Shown here: in pieces, positions 1 to 11,466 of the stretch
Layout: every line of letters begins with the position of its first letter
How positions within the stretch are numbered: position 1 is the first letter of the stretch
NCBI GenBank assembly: GCA_014529385.2
Contig: CM043969.1
Location: 12,980,648-13,029,814 of the forward strand
Origin: Adiantum capillus-veneris
Taxonomy: Eukaryota; Streptophyta; Polypodiopsida; Polypodiales; Pteridaceae
Direction of reading: 5' to 3'
Length of the DNA stretch: 49,167 bases
Made by a program: the position numbers and the translations under genes
Notes under the pieces: generated by a model
Databases searched by the model: none
What the model was told of the DNA's origin: nothing
Seen by the model: the letters and a program-made list of their open reading frames with translations, nothing else

Positions 1-104
1 GGTTGTGGTCCTACCACATTTGCCACGGACTCCATCTTGGTCAAAATGTAGAGTGGCCTCCCTCCCCTAGAACTAGGGTTGTAATAACAATTATCATAAT
101 CATG

Positions 105-1362
105 TCAAGGTCTTTGGCATACCTGACAAAGTGATGTCTTGGGAGGATTGGTAAATACTGATGGTTGAAGGGTCTTTAACTTTTCCAAGATCAATTTATT
201 AATGCTAGAAGGATCTTCATGATCTAAATTACCATTTTTCTTCTTTCCTTTGTTCTTTTGCCTCTTTGACTTGGCCTCCTCCTTCTTTGACTTCTTCTTC
301 CTCCTTGTGGTCAATGTACCATCTTCCTCCTCATTGGTTTTTGATTATTCCTCTGAATCTATTTTTGAATCTTCATCTGAATCTTCCTCTTTTGAAGCTG
401 AATCCTACCTGGATTTATTTTTCTTAATCTTCTTCTACTCACTTGTCCCATACCTTCTTTCAGCCCTCATGGATGCATCTACTAAAGTACCAAAATCCTG
501 TTGATGAGAAAGGGGTGCATGACCCACCCACATCACTTTTGAGTTGCTTCCTCAATCCTCTACAAAAATAATCCCCTAATTGCTCTCAACACGGTCTCTT
601 ATGTGCTTATAGTCTATTTATGAGGTTCCTAAACTACTACGCATACTCTTCCACCAGCAATTCTTTTTGCTTGATTCTCCTAATCTTTTTCATAACATCA
701 CCTTCAAAGGTGTCATAGTCTGGAAAGGCATTAATACCATACTGCATGAATCATGTCATGGAATTTTCCTGCAGTGTGGCTACAAAATGCTCTTTCTTAA
801 TTGCATCATTATACAGGATATCATACCCACTTGCAGACCACCTAGTCTCAAACTGTCCCACATGGTTGTCAGCATCATGGGAATCTTTCCCATTGAATTT
901 GGATGCCCCTCCTTTAGGGTTGGGTGGTGGTTGATACATTTTTGGTGGTTGGGGTGGTGGTTGACCTCCCAAGGGGTTAAAGGTTAATGGTGGTAACTAA
1001 AGTTGAGATGTTTGGAATCTCAATTGCGTTCTTGTTCTAAAAAACTGATGGGCTACCTGAACTTCAACCAATTGATGGATAACCCTCTCAAGAGGTTCTA
1101 GGTTTCTTCCTTGCTCTCTTTGCTTAGGTGAAGAACTCTCCCCTTCTTCCTGATCCTGGTCACCACTTATAGTGTTGGAATCATGTGACTCTATCCTCCC
1201 AATAATTAGTGGCAAACCTGTAATCACCCCTACTTTAAGAATTTCCTCTCTTGCATCTCCACCTGATCTTTTAATTTGAACTTCAAGCCATGCATACCAT
1301 CTCCTCTTTTGAAATCTGGTTCCATAGGTAGTGCCTGGTGGCTGGTCCCTTGAACCACTCAT
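105..1362 (-). pseudogene. Ty3/gypsy-type gag remnant
   Basis: Reading the minus strand from about 1362 to 105 gives a broken retrotransposon gag protein. An N-terminal part (1362-997) is basic and then Ser/Gln/Glu rich. After a frame change, 972-751 encodes a Pro/Gln-rich segment followed by a capsid-like core (KFNGKDSHDADNHVGQFE, then FVATLQENSMTWY), the pattern of plant retrotransposon gag domains. Past 751 the frame continues with stops, and 314-105 encodes a very lysine-rich tail ending in CQVCQRP, perhaps half of a zinc knuckle. At least two stops or frameshifts interrupt it, so it is a dead copy. No protease or polymerase follows within the window, whose left edge cuts the element. Confidence 0.6.
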
Positions 1363-1955
1363 GCATTTTTGCTTCTTTTTCTTCTTCTTCTATGGGACCT
1401 TAAATGTTCAATGACGTGCCTTCTATAGTAGAAAGACATGTATTGAGGAGCATTGCAAACCCCAAAGGCACAACACTACTGACCCTATACTATTGAATTC
1501 TATGGGTAATATCCAGTCTCAAGTCATCTAGGAGTGAGTTAAAACATGCATCCAAAAAAACATTGGTACAATCCTCCCTTTCTTCCTCTTCAATAACCCA
1601 ATTGCAAAACTCTTTCTGAAACTCATCAATTCTAGTCTCCATCAACCCCAATGAGTCTCATTGCCCTATTGGCTGACTGAATGCTCTCCACAATCAACGG
1701 GATCGACAAGTGCTACTAGGGATTATGGGGACTCACAAAGACTACATAATCACTACTCAAACACATTCAATTCATTAAAACTGTGTTTATATAACTTGCA
1801 ATTTTAGAATAGAATTCAAGCAACATTTAGAAACCTAAACCATGACTAAAAACTAAAAATCTCACTGCTTTCAACTACACCACTAACCAACATGCACACA
1901 AACAAAAGGAAACTCACTAAACCATCCTAGAATCGTATGAAACTTAAGGAACACC
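1363..1955. other. Non-coding stretch, probable leader of the gag remnant
   Basis: No convincing ORF, RNA gene or repeat is visible. By position it would be the 5' leader of the minus-strand gag remnant. No tRNA-complementary PBS was found, so the LTR boundary of that element is not located. Confidence 0.3.
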
Positions 1956-2182
1956 TGTTACCACATACATGTGGTAGTGATGTGTGTCAACACACTAGGA
2001 CCGCCGGGGCATTTTTCCCCTCTTTAGGAGGTTTTTCCCCCCGAGCATTGTATGTACACCCATCACTCTAGGGCTATCTATCTTTCCATTGCACACTAAG
2101 TAACACACTCTCTATTGTGTGCCTTGAGCTTCCTTTGTCTTCTCCAAGCTGTGTGCGCTTCTCTGCAACCCTAATTCCAACA
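1956..2182 (+). repeat. 5' LTR of a Ty1/copia element
   Basis: The right end is firm: the sequence ends in CCAACA at 2182 and the copia primer-binding site begins two bases later. The left end is tentative. TGTTACC at 1956 gives the expected TGTT...AACA inverted ends and a short (~227 bp) LTR, but a start near 1981 cannot be excluded. No 3' LTR partner is visible because the element is truncated near 4257. Confidence 0.6.
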
Positions 2183-2184
2183 AT

Positions 2185-2196
2185 TGGTATCAGAGC
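2185..2196 (+). promoter_or_regulatory. Primer-binding site (initiator Met tRNA)
   Basis: TGGTATCAGAGC, two bases after the LTR end, is the standard plant Ty1/copia PBS, complementary to the 3' end of initiator methionine tRNA. It fixes the element's orientation as plus strand. Confidence 0.9.
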
Positions 2197-2537
2197 AGGT
2201 TGTGTCCTCCCGGGCTTAGTCACGAGCTTCTCCAGCACACGCCTACTCATTTTCAGTGAGCTTTGGCAAGCGTTCGCAGGTCGACAAAAATTTTGGGCGA
2301 TCTCGTAGAGCTTAGTCTGCTCAAACTTTTGATTCGGGCTCATTTCGGCCTCCATTTCCACTACAGGCAGGTCTTCACAGGCAATTTCGTCATTTTGTGC
2401 TGAAATTCTGTCAGTGTCGTTTTTTGCATAACAGGTGCCTCATAGTCTTCTATGGTTTGTGCTATATAGCACGTGTTGTTCCCACTTCGCTTCTCCTATT
2501 TTCGAGCAATTTTCACATCAGGTGTGCAGCATTTACC

Positions 2538-3500
2538 ATGGCTGACAACAACACAGATGTGTTCAAGATGTTTGCTGCTGAGGATAGTTTGGATGGGGAC
2601 AACTACCCTATGTGGGCTTATATGATGCAACATGTTCTTGTGTCAAAGGGCGTCTGAAACATTGTGCAGGGCATTGATGTACGTCCTAGTTCTGATGATG
2701 TAGGTGATGTTGAGGATGTTGCAGGTCTTGCTGCAAGGATTGCTGCTATTAGAGTTGTTTTGCCTACGGTAGAACAAGCTCGTTGGGATGTAAAGGATGC
2801 ACAGGCTCATGCATTGATTGCGTTGTCTATGAATCACACCATTGTTCCTCACATTTGTTCAACAAAATCTGCAAAACAAACTCCGTCCTTGGGCAATTAC
2901 CTGTACTTCGTGACTTTCATTGATGATTACTCCAGGCATGCATGGGTTTTTCCGCTTAAAGCGAAGTCCGAAGGTTTTATGTGCTTCAAACAATTTATGG
3001 CTATGGCTGAAAATGTCTCGAAATGTACTATGGGCACCCTCTGTTCCGATCGAGGGGGGGAGTGTATGTCTCATGAATTTAATGCATTTCTGGCTAGTAG
3101 TGGGATAAAACACCAATGTACAGTGCCTTATACGCCTCAGCGAAATGGTGTTGCTGAGAGGAAAAACAGGCCACTCACGGAAATGGCACAATGTATGGTC
3201 AAAAGTCAAGCTTTGCCGCATTCTTTTTGGCTTGAGGCCATCATGTGTGCCACTTATGTACTTAACAAGTGTCCTACAAAAGCCTTGCAGTCTTCATATG
3301 AAGCATGGCATGATAGAAAGCCTTCTATCGAGCACATGCGTGTTTTTGGTTGTTTGGCATATGCTTTGGTGCCACAAACACAGTGCAAAAAATTGGATGA
3401 TAAGAATGTCAAATGTATTTTTGCTGGTTATAGTGCTAAAAGCAAAGGTTAAAGGTTATATCATCCGCAAACAAAGCGTATTCTAGTTTCTCGGGATGTA
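2538..3500 (+). pseudogene. Ty1/copia gag fused by deletion to integrase core
   Basis: The ATG at 2538 (MADNNTDVFKMFAAEDSLDG) starts a copia gag N-terminus of the DUF4219/UBN2 type (...DNYPMWAYMMQ). An in-frame TGA lies at about 2655. Frame then continues through the gag helix region (RWDVKDAQAHALIALSM) straight into the integrase catalytic core at about 2890. The zinc knuckle, protease and integrase HHCC finger are absent, so about half of a normal gag-pol is missing. The integrase keeps TFIDDYSRHAWVF (first Asp), LCSDRGGEC (second Asp) and YTPQRNGVAERKN (Glu), so its D-D-E set is intact. The core ends with VFGCLAYALVP and FAGYSAKSKG, followed by a stop at 3450. Family features are known; loss of function is inferred from the stops and deletion. 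Confidence 0.85.
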
Positions 3501-4257
3501 GTGTTTGTGGAATATTTTGTTCAGCCTTTGCTGTCATGTACTAAAGACACTGATGTAAGCTCACAAGAAATTTATGATACTTTGTTGCCTCTTTTCAGTG
3601 GTGGAAATACGAATGTAATTTCCAATGAGGCAAATATACAGCCTATGGGGGTTTTTGAAAATGTTATAGATCAGCCTATTACTAATACAGATGTACATGA
3701 TGTACTTGATGAGGAAAGGGCTGAAAATGAGCAGGCTAGAGGTATGCCAAAATGGCTGGTGCACACTTTGCGTGATAGTTAATTGGATGCACCTTTGTCT
3801 AATTGTACTCGTTCAGGCTAGTAAATTGGATGCACCTTTTTCTAGTTGTACTACTTCAGGCTCTCGCCATGCATCTTATGCATCACATTGTTATGCTTTG
3901 GCTGTGTCTAGCTTACATGATGTTGAGGAGCCTCTGTCTTTTGATGAAGCATAGAATTCAGAAAATTGGACGGCTGCCATGCAATCAGAATATGATGCAC
4001 TTATAGAAAATGACACATGGAATTTATGTGATTTGCCTCCTAGCAAAAAGGCCATTGGTACGAAGTGGGTTTACAAGTTGAAACGCAAGCCCGATGGTGA
4101 GATCGATCGCCATCAGGCTCGAGTTGTTGCAAAGGGTTATGCACAGCAAAAAGGCATAGATTATGAAGAGACTTTTGCTCCCACTTGTTGTATGACTACT
4201 GTGCGTTTTCTATGTGCATTGGCATCTCATTTCGGTTGGGATGTACATCTTACAATA
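3501..4257 (+). pseudogene. Ty1/copia reverse transcriptase, N-terminal fragment
   Basis: After a poorly conserved integrase-RT linker with stops near 3781 and 3953, the frame at 3979 encodes the start of copia RT: ENDTWNLCDLPPSKKAIGTKWVYK, then HQARVVAKGYAQQKGIDYEETFAP and TTVRFLCALASHFGWDVH (motifs given in parts). Homology stops abruptly at about 4257, before the YVDD active site; RNase H and the 3' LTR are missing. The next bases belong to a minus-strand gypsy protease region, so the copia element was cut by deletion or by a later insertion. It belongs to the same element as the LTR at 1956. Confidence 0.85.
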
Positions 4258-4274
4258 GCAGAATCAAACTCCTC

Positions 4275-5829
4275 CACAGGTGTTCTTGTCACATCCTTGT
4301 AACTATGGTCCTTCAATTTTATCCTTGTCGTGGTTTCCATATGTCTCATGTAGATATGGTCATAACCGTAGTCCTAGACCATTTTTAGTTTTCGCATGAA
4401 TGGTCTTCCTAGAATGATGTCATAGTTGTTCTTCTTGACAAAGTCAACAATAACAAAGGTTTGATCATATTCAATGCCACATGAAGTAACAATTACTTTT
4501 TCTAGTAGTCCTATGCGCTTTTTCATGTGTCCATCTGCAAGCTGTACATTCATCCTTGTAGCCCTCACTGCTGGTTTTCCCCATTTTTCAAACCTCTTTT
4601 GTTGCAATGGAAACACCAGCTCCGCTGTCAAGGATTGCCATGTTTTCTACACCTTGGAATTCCACAAGAAGATTGGTGTTCCCATATTCTCCCTCATAGT
4701 ACTCACCTACCTTGTTTAGTGGCACTAGACGAGTGTTTAGCTAAGGCATTTCAAGCTCTCTGATCCCTTCCTCAATTTGAGTCATTGGTTTTTTAACACC
4801 AAATTTCTCTAGGCATTTTCCCACAGTAGCCCACATGTTTGGTCAGATTCTGAGCAACTCGGCTAACATCATTGTACAAGATGTTGATAAAATTCTATCA
4901 GCCCTTTTAAACCTTTTTGGGAGACAATATTTGTGACGAGACTACAATAACATCTAACTTGGCCTTGTGCTCTCTCGTATAGGATGGTAGTGTTCTTAGA
5001 AAATGGGGTTGACTATCCATAGACTATACAGATCCTTTGTTTCCCCAATACGATCCCACTTCTAGATTCATTTGAGATCTAGTCTCAATTTCCTCTATTG
5101 GTGGACAAGACAATCCTCTTACATCACCTGTCTGGTTTACTCATCTGCTTATCTCACTTTCTTGATTGGCCTCTCTGACTTGTTTCCATAATTTTTCAAG
5201 ACCATCTATTTATTTACAGTTGTTAGGTATAGCTATGTGAAATCCCTTGAAAGAGTTATCCGTGGTATTGAGCACTATCCTTATCTCTAATCTGGGGTCC
5301 TTGAGCTTTTTTCCGTGCTCGTGACTGGAATCTAGCTCTGTTTGTTCCTGGTTTGATGGGATTACTGGTGTAGGTAGGACAAGGATCACACCCTCAAGTT
5401 TTCCAGCTTGTGGCTCTAGTAAAGCTTGGGCTCTTTGAATCATTTTCTAGCACATTTCAAGCATGTCCTTTTCTAGTTCTGCACATGGATATGTCACCCA
5501 CCTGTGTTCTTGGGTTTCGTTTTTTTTTTAGCCTTGTTTCATAGGCCTTTAAGAGGGTGTCTCATAGCTCATTAACCTTCTCGACCAACACTGATCCTCC
5601 AGAGCTAGCACTTTTTGGTTTCTCCTCTGCTATGGATGGTTCTTCTGAAGGTTGAGACATCTGCGTAAGAGAAGGTGTAACCATTTCCTCATGTTGTCTT
5701 ATCTTCTCTTTAGCTTGGGTAAGCTTCTCAGCTAGGGATTTTTTCTCTCGTCCCTACGTGCTTTCATCCTAGCCTTTCTAGCTTTCCAACCATTTCGTTT
5801 GCTCTTAGTCTTTTGACTAGATGCATCGG
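4275..5829 (-). pseudogene. Ty3/gypsy gag C-terminus and protease
   Basis: On the minus strand from 5829, a lysine/arginine-rich gag segment (DASSQKTKSKRNGWKARKAR) is followed by degenerate spacer with several stops. A retropepsin follows at about 4660-4320: ILDSGAGVSIATKEV holds the active-site Asp, then after a frameshift near 4600 come WGKPAVRATRMNVQLADGHM and VDFVKKNNYDIILGRPFM, the ILGRPF segment being the protease flap-end signature. Reverse transcriptase is lost where the copia fragment begins at about 4257. The gag part continues conceptually from 13545-15618; the 5830-13544 insertion lies between. The element is dead (stops, frameshifts, no RT). Confidence 0.7.
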
Positions 5830-6484
5830 TGTCGGGGGATATGTGTTCGCTGCGTGAGCCGGGCAGGCGCCGGGCCTCTGGCTGTGGGAGGTGCGAGAGA
5901 CTGGATGCAAAACACAAAGCAGAAGACTCGAAAAACACCTTAAATGCTTAAAAATTGACAAGCAAAATGTTCCAAGCTGCTAATGATTAGCTGAAGTGAA
6001 ATTCGATTACAAATGTTGCCGTTAACGGCATTGATGTTGTTAAGAGAGTTTAACGCTCTCAAATTAGATCACGTCTATAGATATCTCACTTATGCATGCC
6101 TTTAGAGCCATTTGAAGTTGATCAGGACATACATCTCTGGTAAAATTCCTTGCTTGACGCCCTTGTAATTTCCAATTATGGTAGAGCGAGGTTACCCTCT
6201 CTCCTTCTTGCCTTACAACTCCCTTATCTTGCTGCTTAACCTCAGGCCCCCTGAATGCTTCCGATTACGACGTCTCAGCTTGCCTCCCTTTGCTTGCCGA
6301 CCTCCAATATCTGCTCTTGCCGGATTCCCCTCGTCTTATCTTTCCCTTGCCGAGATCTGCTTACTCTCAAGTGAGAGAGTTTCTCTTGATTTATGCTCGT
6401 CGAGAGAGAAACACTTTCTGCTGCTTTCTTGCTTACCACGGATGAGAGAGAAAGAGAGAATACTCTTTGCTTTGTTCTTATTCA

Positions 6485-6486
<2 letters not shown>

Positions 6487-6524
<38 letters not shown>
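6487..6524. repeat. (GA)n microsatellite
   Basis: Run of GAGAGA inside the long LTR-like repeat. The copy at 11467-13544 has a much shorter run at the matching place, showing length change since duplication. Confidence 0.9.
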
Positions 6525-6528
<4 letters not shown>

Positions 6529-7004
6529 CCTCTCTTGCTTTTGTTCAAGCTCAACCAAGCCTTTCTTGACTAGTTCCGAGAGCGAGAGACTTTCCTTGCC
6601 TTGGCTTGAGAGAGAGAGAGAGCCGAAAACCTTCTTCCATCCTCGCAATCACTTGCCCTCACGCTCCTCCTTCCTCGTTCTTCCTCTCTCCTCGTTGATA
6701 GCCCTGTCTATCCAAATTTTTCTCTGTTTTTGTCTTGCCCCATCAGTCTCGGCGCCGTGACTGATGTGGCGCGGGACCCGTCATGATGACATGGCAATCA
6801 GCGACTCGGGCGAGGTTGTTTATGCCGTGGCTGGTACCAAATGTGGTCGCCATGGCATGCAGAGCGTTTTTCGTCTCAGGCGCGCTCTCGTTCGACCCCT
6901 CTACGGCACGGCGCGAGTCCTTTTTCCTCAGCACTGCCTGCGGCTCTGCAGCCCCGCCATGCTTTTTGTTTTTGGTTACACACCAAAGCCCTTTTATTTT
7001 CTAA

Positions 7005-7070
7005 GTGGGCTTAGTGGGCGGCCATTGAATATATTGGGCGGGCGGCCATATTGGACGGGCGGCCCTAGTG
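7005..7070. repeat. GGCGGCC minisatellite
   Basis: Three spaced copies of GGGCGGCCAT/CT separated by TTGAATATATT or TTGGAC. The same block occurs at about 12255-12320 in the second repeat copy with one more spacer unit. GC-rich compared with its surroundings. Confidence 0.6.
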
Positions 7071-8292
7071 GGCAGCACATTGCATACATGCCGGCCAAAG
7101 CACTGCCAAGCTGAACATCTTGTGTACATTCCGGCCAACTCAGTGCTGCTAAGCACAAAGTTTTCTCTCAGCAGCTCTCAGCTAACAATATAATCGTGAA
7201 TTTACTTACCCGTAACAAGGTCCTGAGAATAGTGCCACATGTGTCCAAGATGGAAATATAAGTGATTGCATTTGGTGAAAGACATTTCCTTTGCACTCAG
7301 TTGTTTATTACTTGTATCAGCTTCTCAGATAATGCCAAAATTATCCAGCTCAACACAGTGTTGGCAGTTGACACCGGCCTCAATCCATATTATCTCATGA
7401 ACCCGGACTCGGTTTGGCGAGCCGTTAATTCCTTTAGACTTCTCAAACTGCATAAAATGCATACGAACCCTATTGAGGTAGCCAAAATTCTCAGATGGCA
7501 CTCCGACCGAGCAGACCGGACTGGCACGGAACCGGCCCCTGGTGAATCTTTAACTTCCCATATCTTGGCAACCGTAACTCCGATTGCTGATCTGAAAAGA
7601 CCGACGTGCTCCACAAAGTGAGCACTTCAGGCCCGTGCATTCATTTCATTTCTGTCACCTCAGTTGCAGTTGCCCAATCCGGTACGGATCTGCATTAACT
7701 CAAACTTCAAAGTGCCATAACTTCTTCACCGTAGCTCCAATGGACGAGCCGTAAAGACAGGCCAGTAGAGCACTTCAAGCACTGCAGTTCTAGATCATAA
7801 TCTTCCTTCTGTGCTCACTTAAAGCATAATCATTTTTGGCATATGTTGGCCCTTTTAAGCCGCATCTGACATACATTAAACATTAAGCTTGGCTTGTTAT
7901 CAAGCCCTGATCACTGCTCACTTAATGTCTAGGCTTCAAAGAACCTTAGCTTGCATTTCTTTGCTCTTTTTCTCTACATGGCAGCGGGGCTGCACGGCAT
8001 TCACCCCCTCTGAACGTGCACAGCCTCCAGTCTGTGCCAATAGCACTTCAATTTGCATGTGCTACAGGTACCTTAAGATCTTGGCCATCATCAGACTCAC
8101 TTAACTAGTAAACTTATGAAAAATGAAATAAGGCTTATACCCTATCATCAATTGTCTAGCTTAATCCTTAGGTAGCTGCCCATCGAAATTCTCTGAACTG
8201 TATTTGCCGTATCTTCAAAGCATTCAATTATGGATAACATTTTTAGTGAACCCCGCCAGACTCAAGTGCTCCAGTTAATGATGCACACGGCT

Positions 8293-8587
8293 TGACCATT
8301 AAGCTCTCTCTTAAGGAACCCTGTCAAGCTCAAGTATGCCTTACTCTGTCTGCACACGGAATGGCCGTCAAGTCCTTTACCTCAAGTTCTGCTAGCAGAA
8401 CCAACTCAAAAAAATGTGAAGATACTTCATCAATTGTCCAAAGAAGTCAGCTGGAAGCCAGCCATGTAATCTTATTGAATGCATAGACAAAAACTCTTCT
8501 AACTTAGCATAATCTAGAAAACAAAACCTTGCATCATGCAGCCTGCTACATCAGGCATCTGGTATCCTCTGCATCTACAACTTGCAC
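8293..8587. other. Non-coding junction between LTR-like repeat and ORF end
   Basis: The first ~70 bp look like an imperfect tandem copy of the preceding LTR end (CTCAAGT...GCACACGG...GTCAAG). On the minus strand, GATCCTGGGGGTTAC at 8590-8604 is purine-rich and could be the polypurine tract. No ORF of note. Confidence 0.35.
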
Positions 8588-9987
8588 TTTAGTAACCCCC
8601 AGGATCAAATGGGATAATAAGGAATTGTCCACACACTGGAGCATCATAATATCCACATGAGCATACATTTCCTGTATCAATCATCATCAAGAATTTTTGG
8701 TTCAAATATGCTACCCCTGGTTCAAATAGCACGCAATTACTATGCATACTGATCAGTATCCATCCATATTGAATCTACTTATGAATATCCTTAGAATCTC
8801 CTGGATCAAACACCATCGAGATCACATAGCATTGATGGGCTCCGCAATATACTAGAGCTTCACCTGAAGCATAGTGCAGCACCCACATCCCGTAAACTTT
8901 TAGCAACTTAAGCTCGTTACCAGAAAGCATTAAAGAAGTCCGACTCCCTTTTACTGGCAGCCAAGACATCATTGACATAAGCATCAATAGGAATAGCATC
9001 CAAATCCAACCACATCTGGCACATTGTCCAAGCAAATGAAAAAACCTGTGCAATTTATGCAGTATCAAGGATGATTTAGTTTCATCACCCCCTCTAGCTT
9101 CATAGCCATCACGAAAAAACTTGGGAGTCTCTTGACTTGTATCATCAGACGAATTTTCATCTGTTGGGATTTCAGCTTGATCATGAAAAACAGCTTTATC
9201 CTGTAGATCTTCATCCATAGCATCCTCGGGAAAATCACTCTTAGAAGTCTCAACATTAATCAAAACTGTAGGAGTTATCTCCTCATGTAGTCCATGTACA
9301 AGCGTATATGTAAAATCCCTGTCGATAACCTGTTCACAATCAATATGATCCAAGCAATCTTCATACTCCTCGATATCATTCTATGCTTCCTCATCTGCAT
9401 CCATGTTACTTAGCAATACATTATAGAGTTGTAAAGGCTCATCTGGCACCCTCTCTAAAGAGGTATACGCATGAGAAATCTCCTCTGTACTGCCATAAAT
9501 AACTCCTTCAGATCTAGACAAAAATTCATTGATTATAGCATCCTCTTCTGTGATAGCAACCTCTGCAAGCATATTGTTAGTAGCAATCATAGGTTCATTG
9601 ACATCCTTAGGCTCATCCTGTGTTGGGTCCACAATCTTGGTCACTTCATCAGCTACTACTATGTATATAATAGCTTTGTTTATGCAATCATCTATACCAA
9701 ACATGTTGTCCTGCTTGCTTATAGTGATGATAGTTTTAGAAATATCTTGTAGAGGCTCATGTGCTTGATGAGCTCCTTCAGAATAACCCATGTCAAGGTC
9801 AGCAGCTTGTGAACCACTTGCTGTACAGCCTATGTCTTCACTGGAACCATTATTAGAGGTAGCATCCATGCGAGCAATCTTTGAAAAAATTTCATATAAA
9901 TCTGTTCCAGCATTAAATTCATTGTTTAACTTTTCTTCGTTGCTCAAATTAAGCTCCTCTGAAACTGAATCTGCTACTTCCAGCTTA
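8588..9987 (-). pseudogene. Acidic gag-like ORF of a non-autonomous retroelement, CSCG...PFDPGG end
   Basis: Two long minus-strand reading frames (9947-9381 and 9353-8775), separated by one stop, encode an acidic Ser/Asp/Glu-rich protein of about 390 residues. Frame is kept further upstream to about 9987, where the foldback element interrupts it. Past 9401-11401 the same frame resumes at 11402-11460 (YDEFWEHISARSKAKENAI). The last ~90 residues are less acidic and Cys-containing, ending VFDPGDSKDIHK. Beyond that stop another frame (8760-8588) gives IDTGNVCSCGYYDAPVCGQF and then PFDPGGY plus a stop. No protease or polymerase is present. I do not recognise the family. The C-terminal pattern recurs in the ORF at 26246-27736, so it is probably a real element-encoded protein. 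At least one stop and one frameshift make this copy dead. Confidence 0.5.
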
Positions 9988-9990
9988 CAT

Positions 9991-11401
9991 TAGGAGATTT
10001 CGGAGGTCTTTTGGAGGGCCTTTTGGTAGAGAGAGGAAAATAAGCTCCTCCAATGAGAGAAGAGCCTACGTTACGTAGAAAAATAGATTGATATTAACAA
10101 AAATATAAAAGGTGTCCCTCTCCTCATTTAATAATCTAGTGGTCCTTGAAGACGAGCACTCTCTTTTATTTAATGCGAGCACCTTTTTCAAAAGGTAGAT
10201 GAGGTGCATTTGATACGGGATACGCCATCACTAGAACTCAAAAAGTCACAAAACTATCAAGTGGTGGAAGAATTTGAAACTTTTGATACTGCCAATGCAT
10301 CCGGAACACACATATCTCCTAGAAATGAATGTCCAATTGCCTCGCTTAGACATCCAAAAAGGCCAAAAATGTCAAACACCCCTAAAAGAACATTTTACTA
10401 ACGACGCGTGAGGGGGCATTTCAAAATTTTGGAATGCCTCCTCACGCGTCGTTAGTAAAAAGGCCCTTTTTCCCTCTTTTTAGGGAGCTTTTTGAGAGGA
10501 AAATGTCCAAAAACCTCTAAAAAGGGGCTTTTTGGAAAGATAAGTGTCCAAAAATCACTGAAAAGAGCTTTGTACTAAAGGTGCGCGGGGGGGCATTCCA
10601 AAATTTTGGAATGCCTCCTCGCGCGCTGTTAGTAAAAAGGCCCTTTTTTCCTCTTTTTAGGGAGCTTTTTGAGAGGAAAATGTCCAAAAACCTCTAAAAA
10701 GGGGCTTTTTGGAAAAATAAGTGTCCAAAAATCACTAAAAGAAGCTTTGTACTAACGGCGCGCGAGAGGGCATTCCAAAATTTTGGAATGCCTCCTCGCG
10801 CGCCGTTAGTAAAAAGGCCCTTTTTTCTTTTTTTTAGGGAGCTTTTTGAGAGGAAAATGTCCAAAAACCTCTAAAAAGGGGCTTTTTGGAAAGATAAGTG
10901 TCCAAAAAAGTGTCCAAAAACCCCCAAAAATGGGCTTTGTACTAACAGCGCGCAGAGGGGCATTCTAAAATTTTAGAATGCCTCCTCGCGCGCCTTTAGT
11001 AAAAAGCCCATTTTTGGGGGGGTTTTGACATTTTTTGCCTCTCCGGATGTCGGAATGAGACAAGTAGACATTCGTTTTTAAGGTATTTTGGCGTTCCGGA
11101 TGCATTGGTGGTGTCAAAATCCTCAAAATCTATCACTATTTTACAGTTTGTGACTTTTCAACTTTCAGTGATGACGTAAGCTGCATTGAATGCGCCGCAC
11201 CTGCCTCCTGAAAAAGACGCTCGCATTAAATAAAAAAGTGACCGTTTTCAAGGACGATTGGGAATATAAATCTTACTTTTCAGAGTATCTGGTTGTCCTT
11301 TTGGACGTACTCACAAGGTGCAAGTGCATTTTAAAAAAAGTTTCTAGAGAGAGAAATACAATTTCTTACAAGGCCCTCCAAATGACCTCCGAAATTTTCT
11401 A
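9991..11401. mobile_element. Foldback-type DNA element (long TIRs, palindromic core)
   Basis: The ends are long imperfect inverted repeats. The left end TAGGAGATTTCGGAGGTC is matched by the inverted right end TAGAAAATTTCGGAGGTC, and similarity continues inward for about 400 bp per arm (9991-10395 against 11002-11401; for example CTCGCATTAAATAAAA near 11220 matches the inverse of 10150-10180). The core is a tandem array of palindromes. The element contains no transposase ORF. It interrupts the frame of the acidic ORF, which resumes on the far side. A target duplication is not clear: the termini read TA...TA, consistent with a 2 bp TA duplication but not proof of it. Superfamily is unassigned. 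Confidence 0.7.
10396..11001. repeat. Four-unit tandem array of 62 bp palindromes
   Basis: Near-perfect palindromes lie at 10396-10457, 10573-10634, 10750-10811 and 10940-11001. Each runs from TACTAA through a GCGCG box and GGGGCATTCC to the centre AAAATTTT, then back to TTAGTA. Periods are 177, 177 and 190 bp. The linkers are also repeated (AAAAAGGCCCTTTTT, AGGGAGCTTTTTGAGAGG, TGTCCAAAAA). The last linker is lengthened by an extra TGTCCAAAAA unit. Confidence 0.9.
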
Positions 11402-11466
11402 ATGGCATTCTCTTTGGCTTTACTTCTTGCAGAAATATGCTCCCAGAATTCATCATAGTTGAGGAT

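Larger units (their letters stand above)
5830..8292 (-). repeat. Long LTR-like direct repeat, left copy
   Basis: The block 6277-8292 recurs in the same orientation at 11467-13544, nearly base for base, including GA-rich runs, a GGCGGCC minisatellite and the end GATGCACACGGCT. The part 5830-6276 is present only in this copy. It may be the rest of the LTR: a TG at 5830 lies exactly where gypsy gag homology stops, and read on the minus strand it gives an end in CCCCCGACA. ORFs within it are unsupported. I read this as the 3' LTR of a minus-strand non-autonomous element, because the ORF between the copies is on the minus strand. The 8292 edge is uncertain, since an imperfect tandem copy of the last ~65 bp follows it. 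Confidence 0.6.

Noticed and set aside
6178-6760. ORFs at 6178-6573 and 6467-6760
   Set aside because: Low-complexity Arg-Glu and Ser-Leu frames through a GA run in an LTR-like repeat; not conserved in the second copy.
7262-7621. 119-codon ORF present in both long repeat copies (also 12514-12873)
   Set aside because: Open in both copies because the copies are nearly identical; substitutions show no sign of codon constraint by eye and no domain is recognised.
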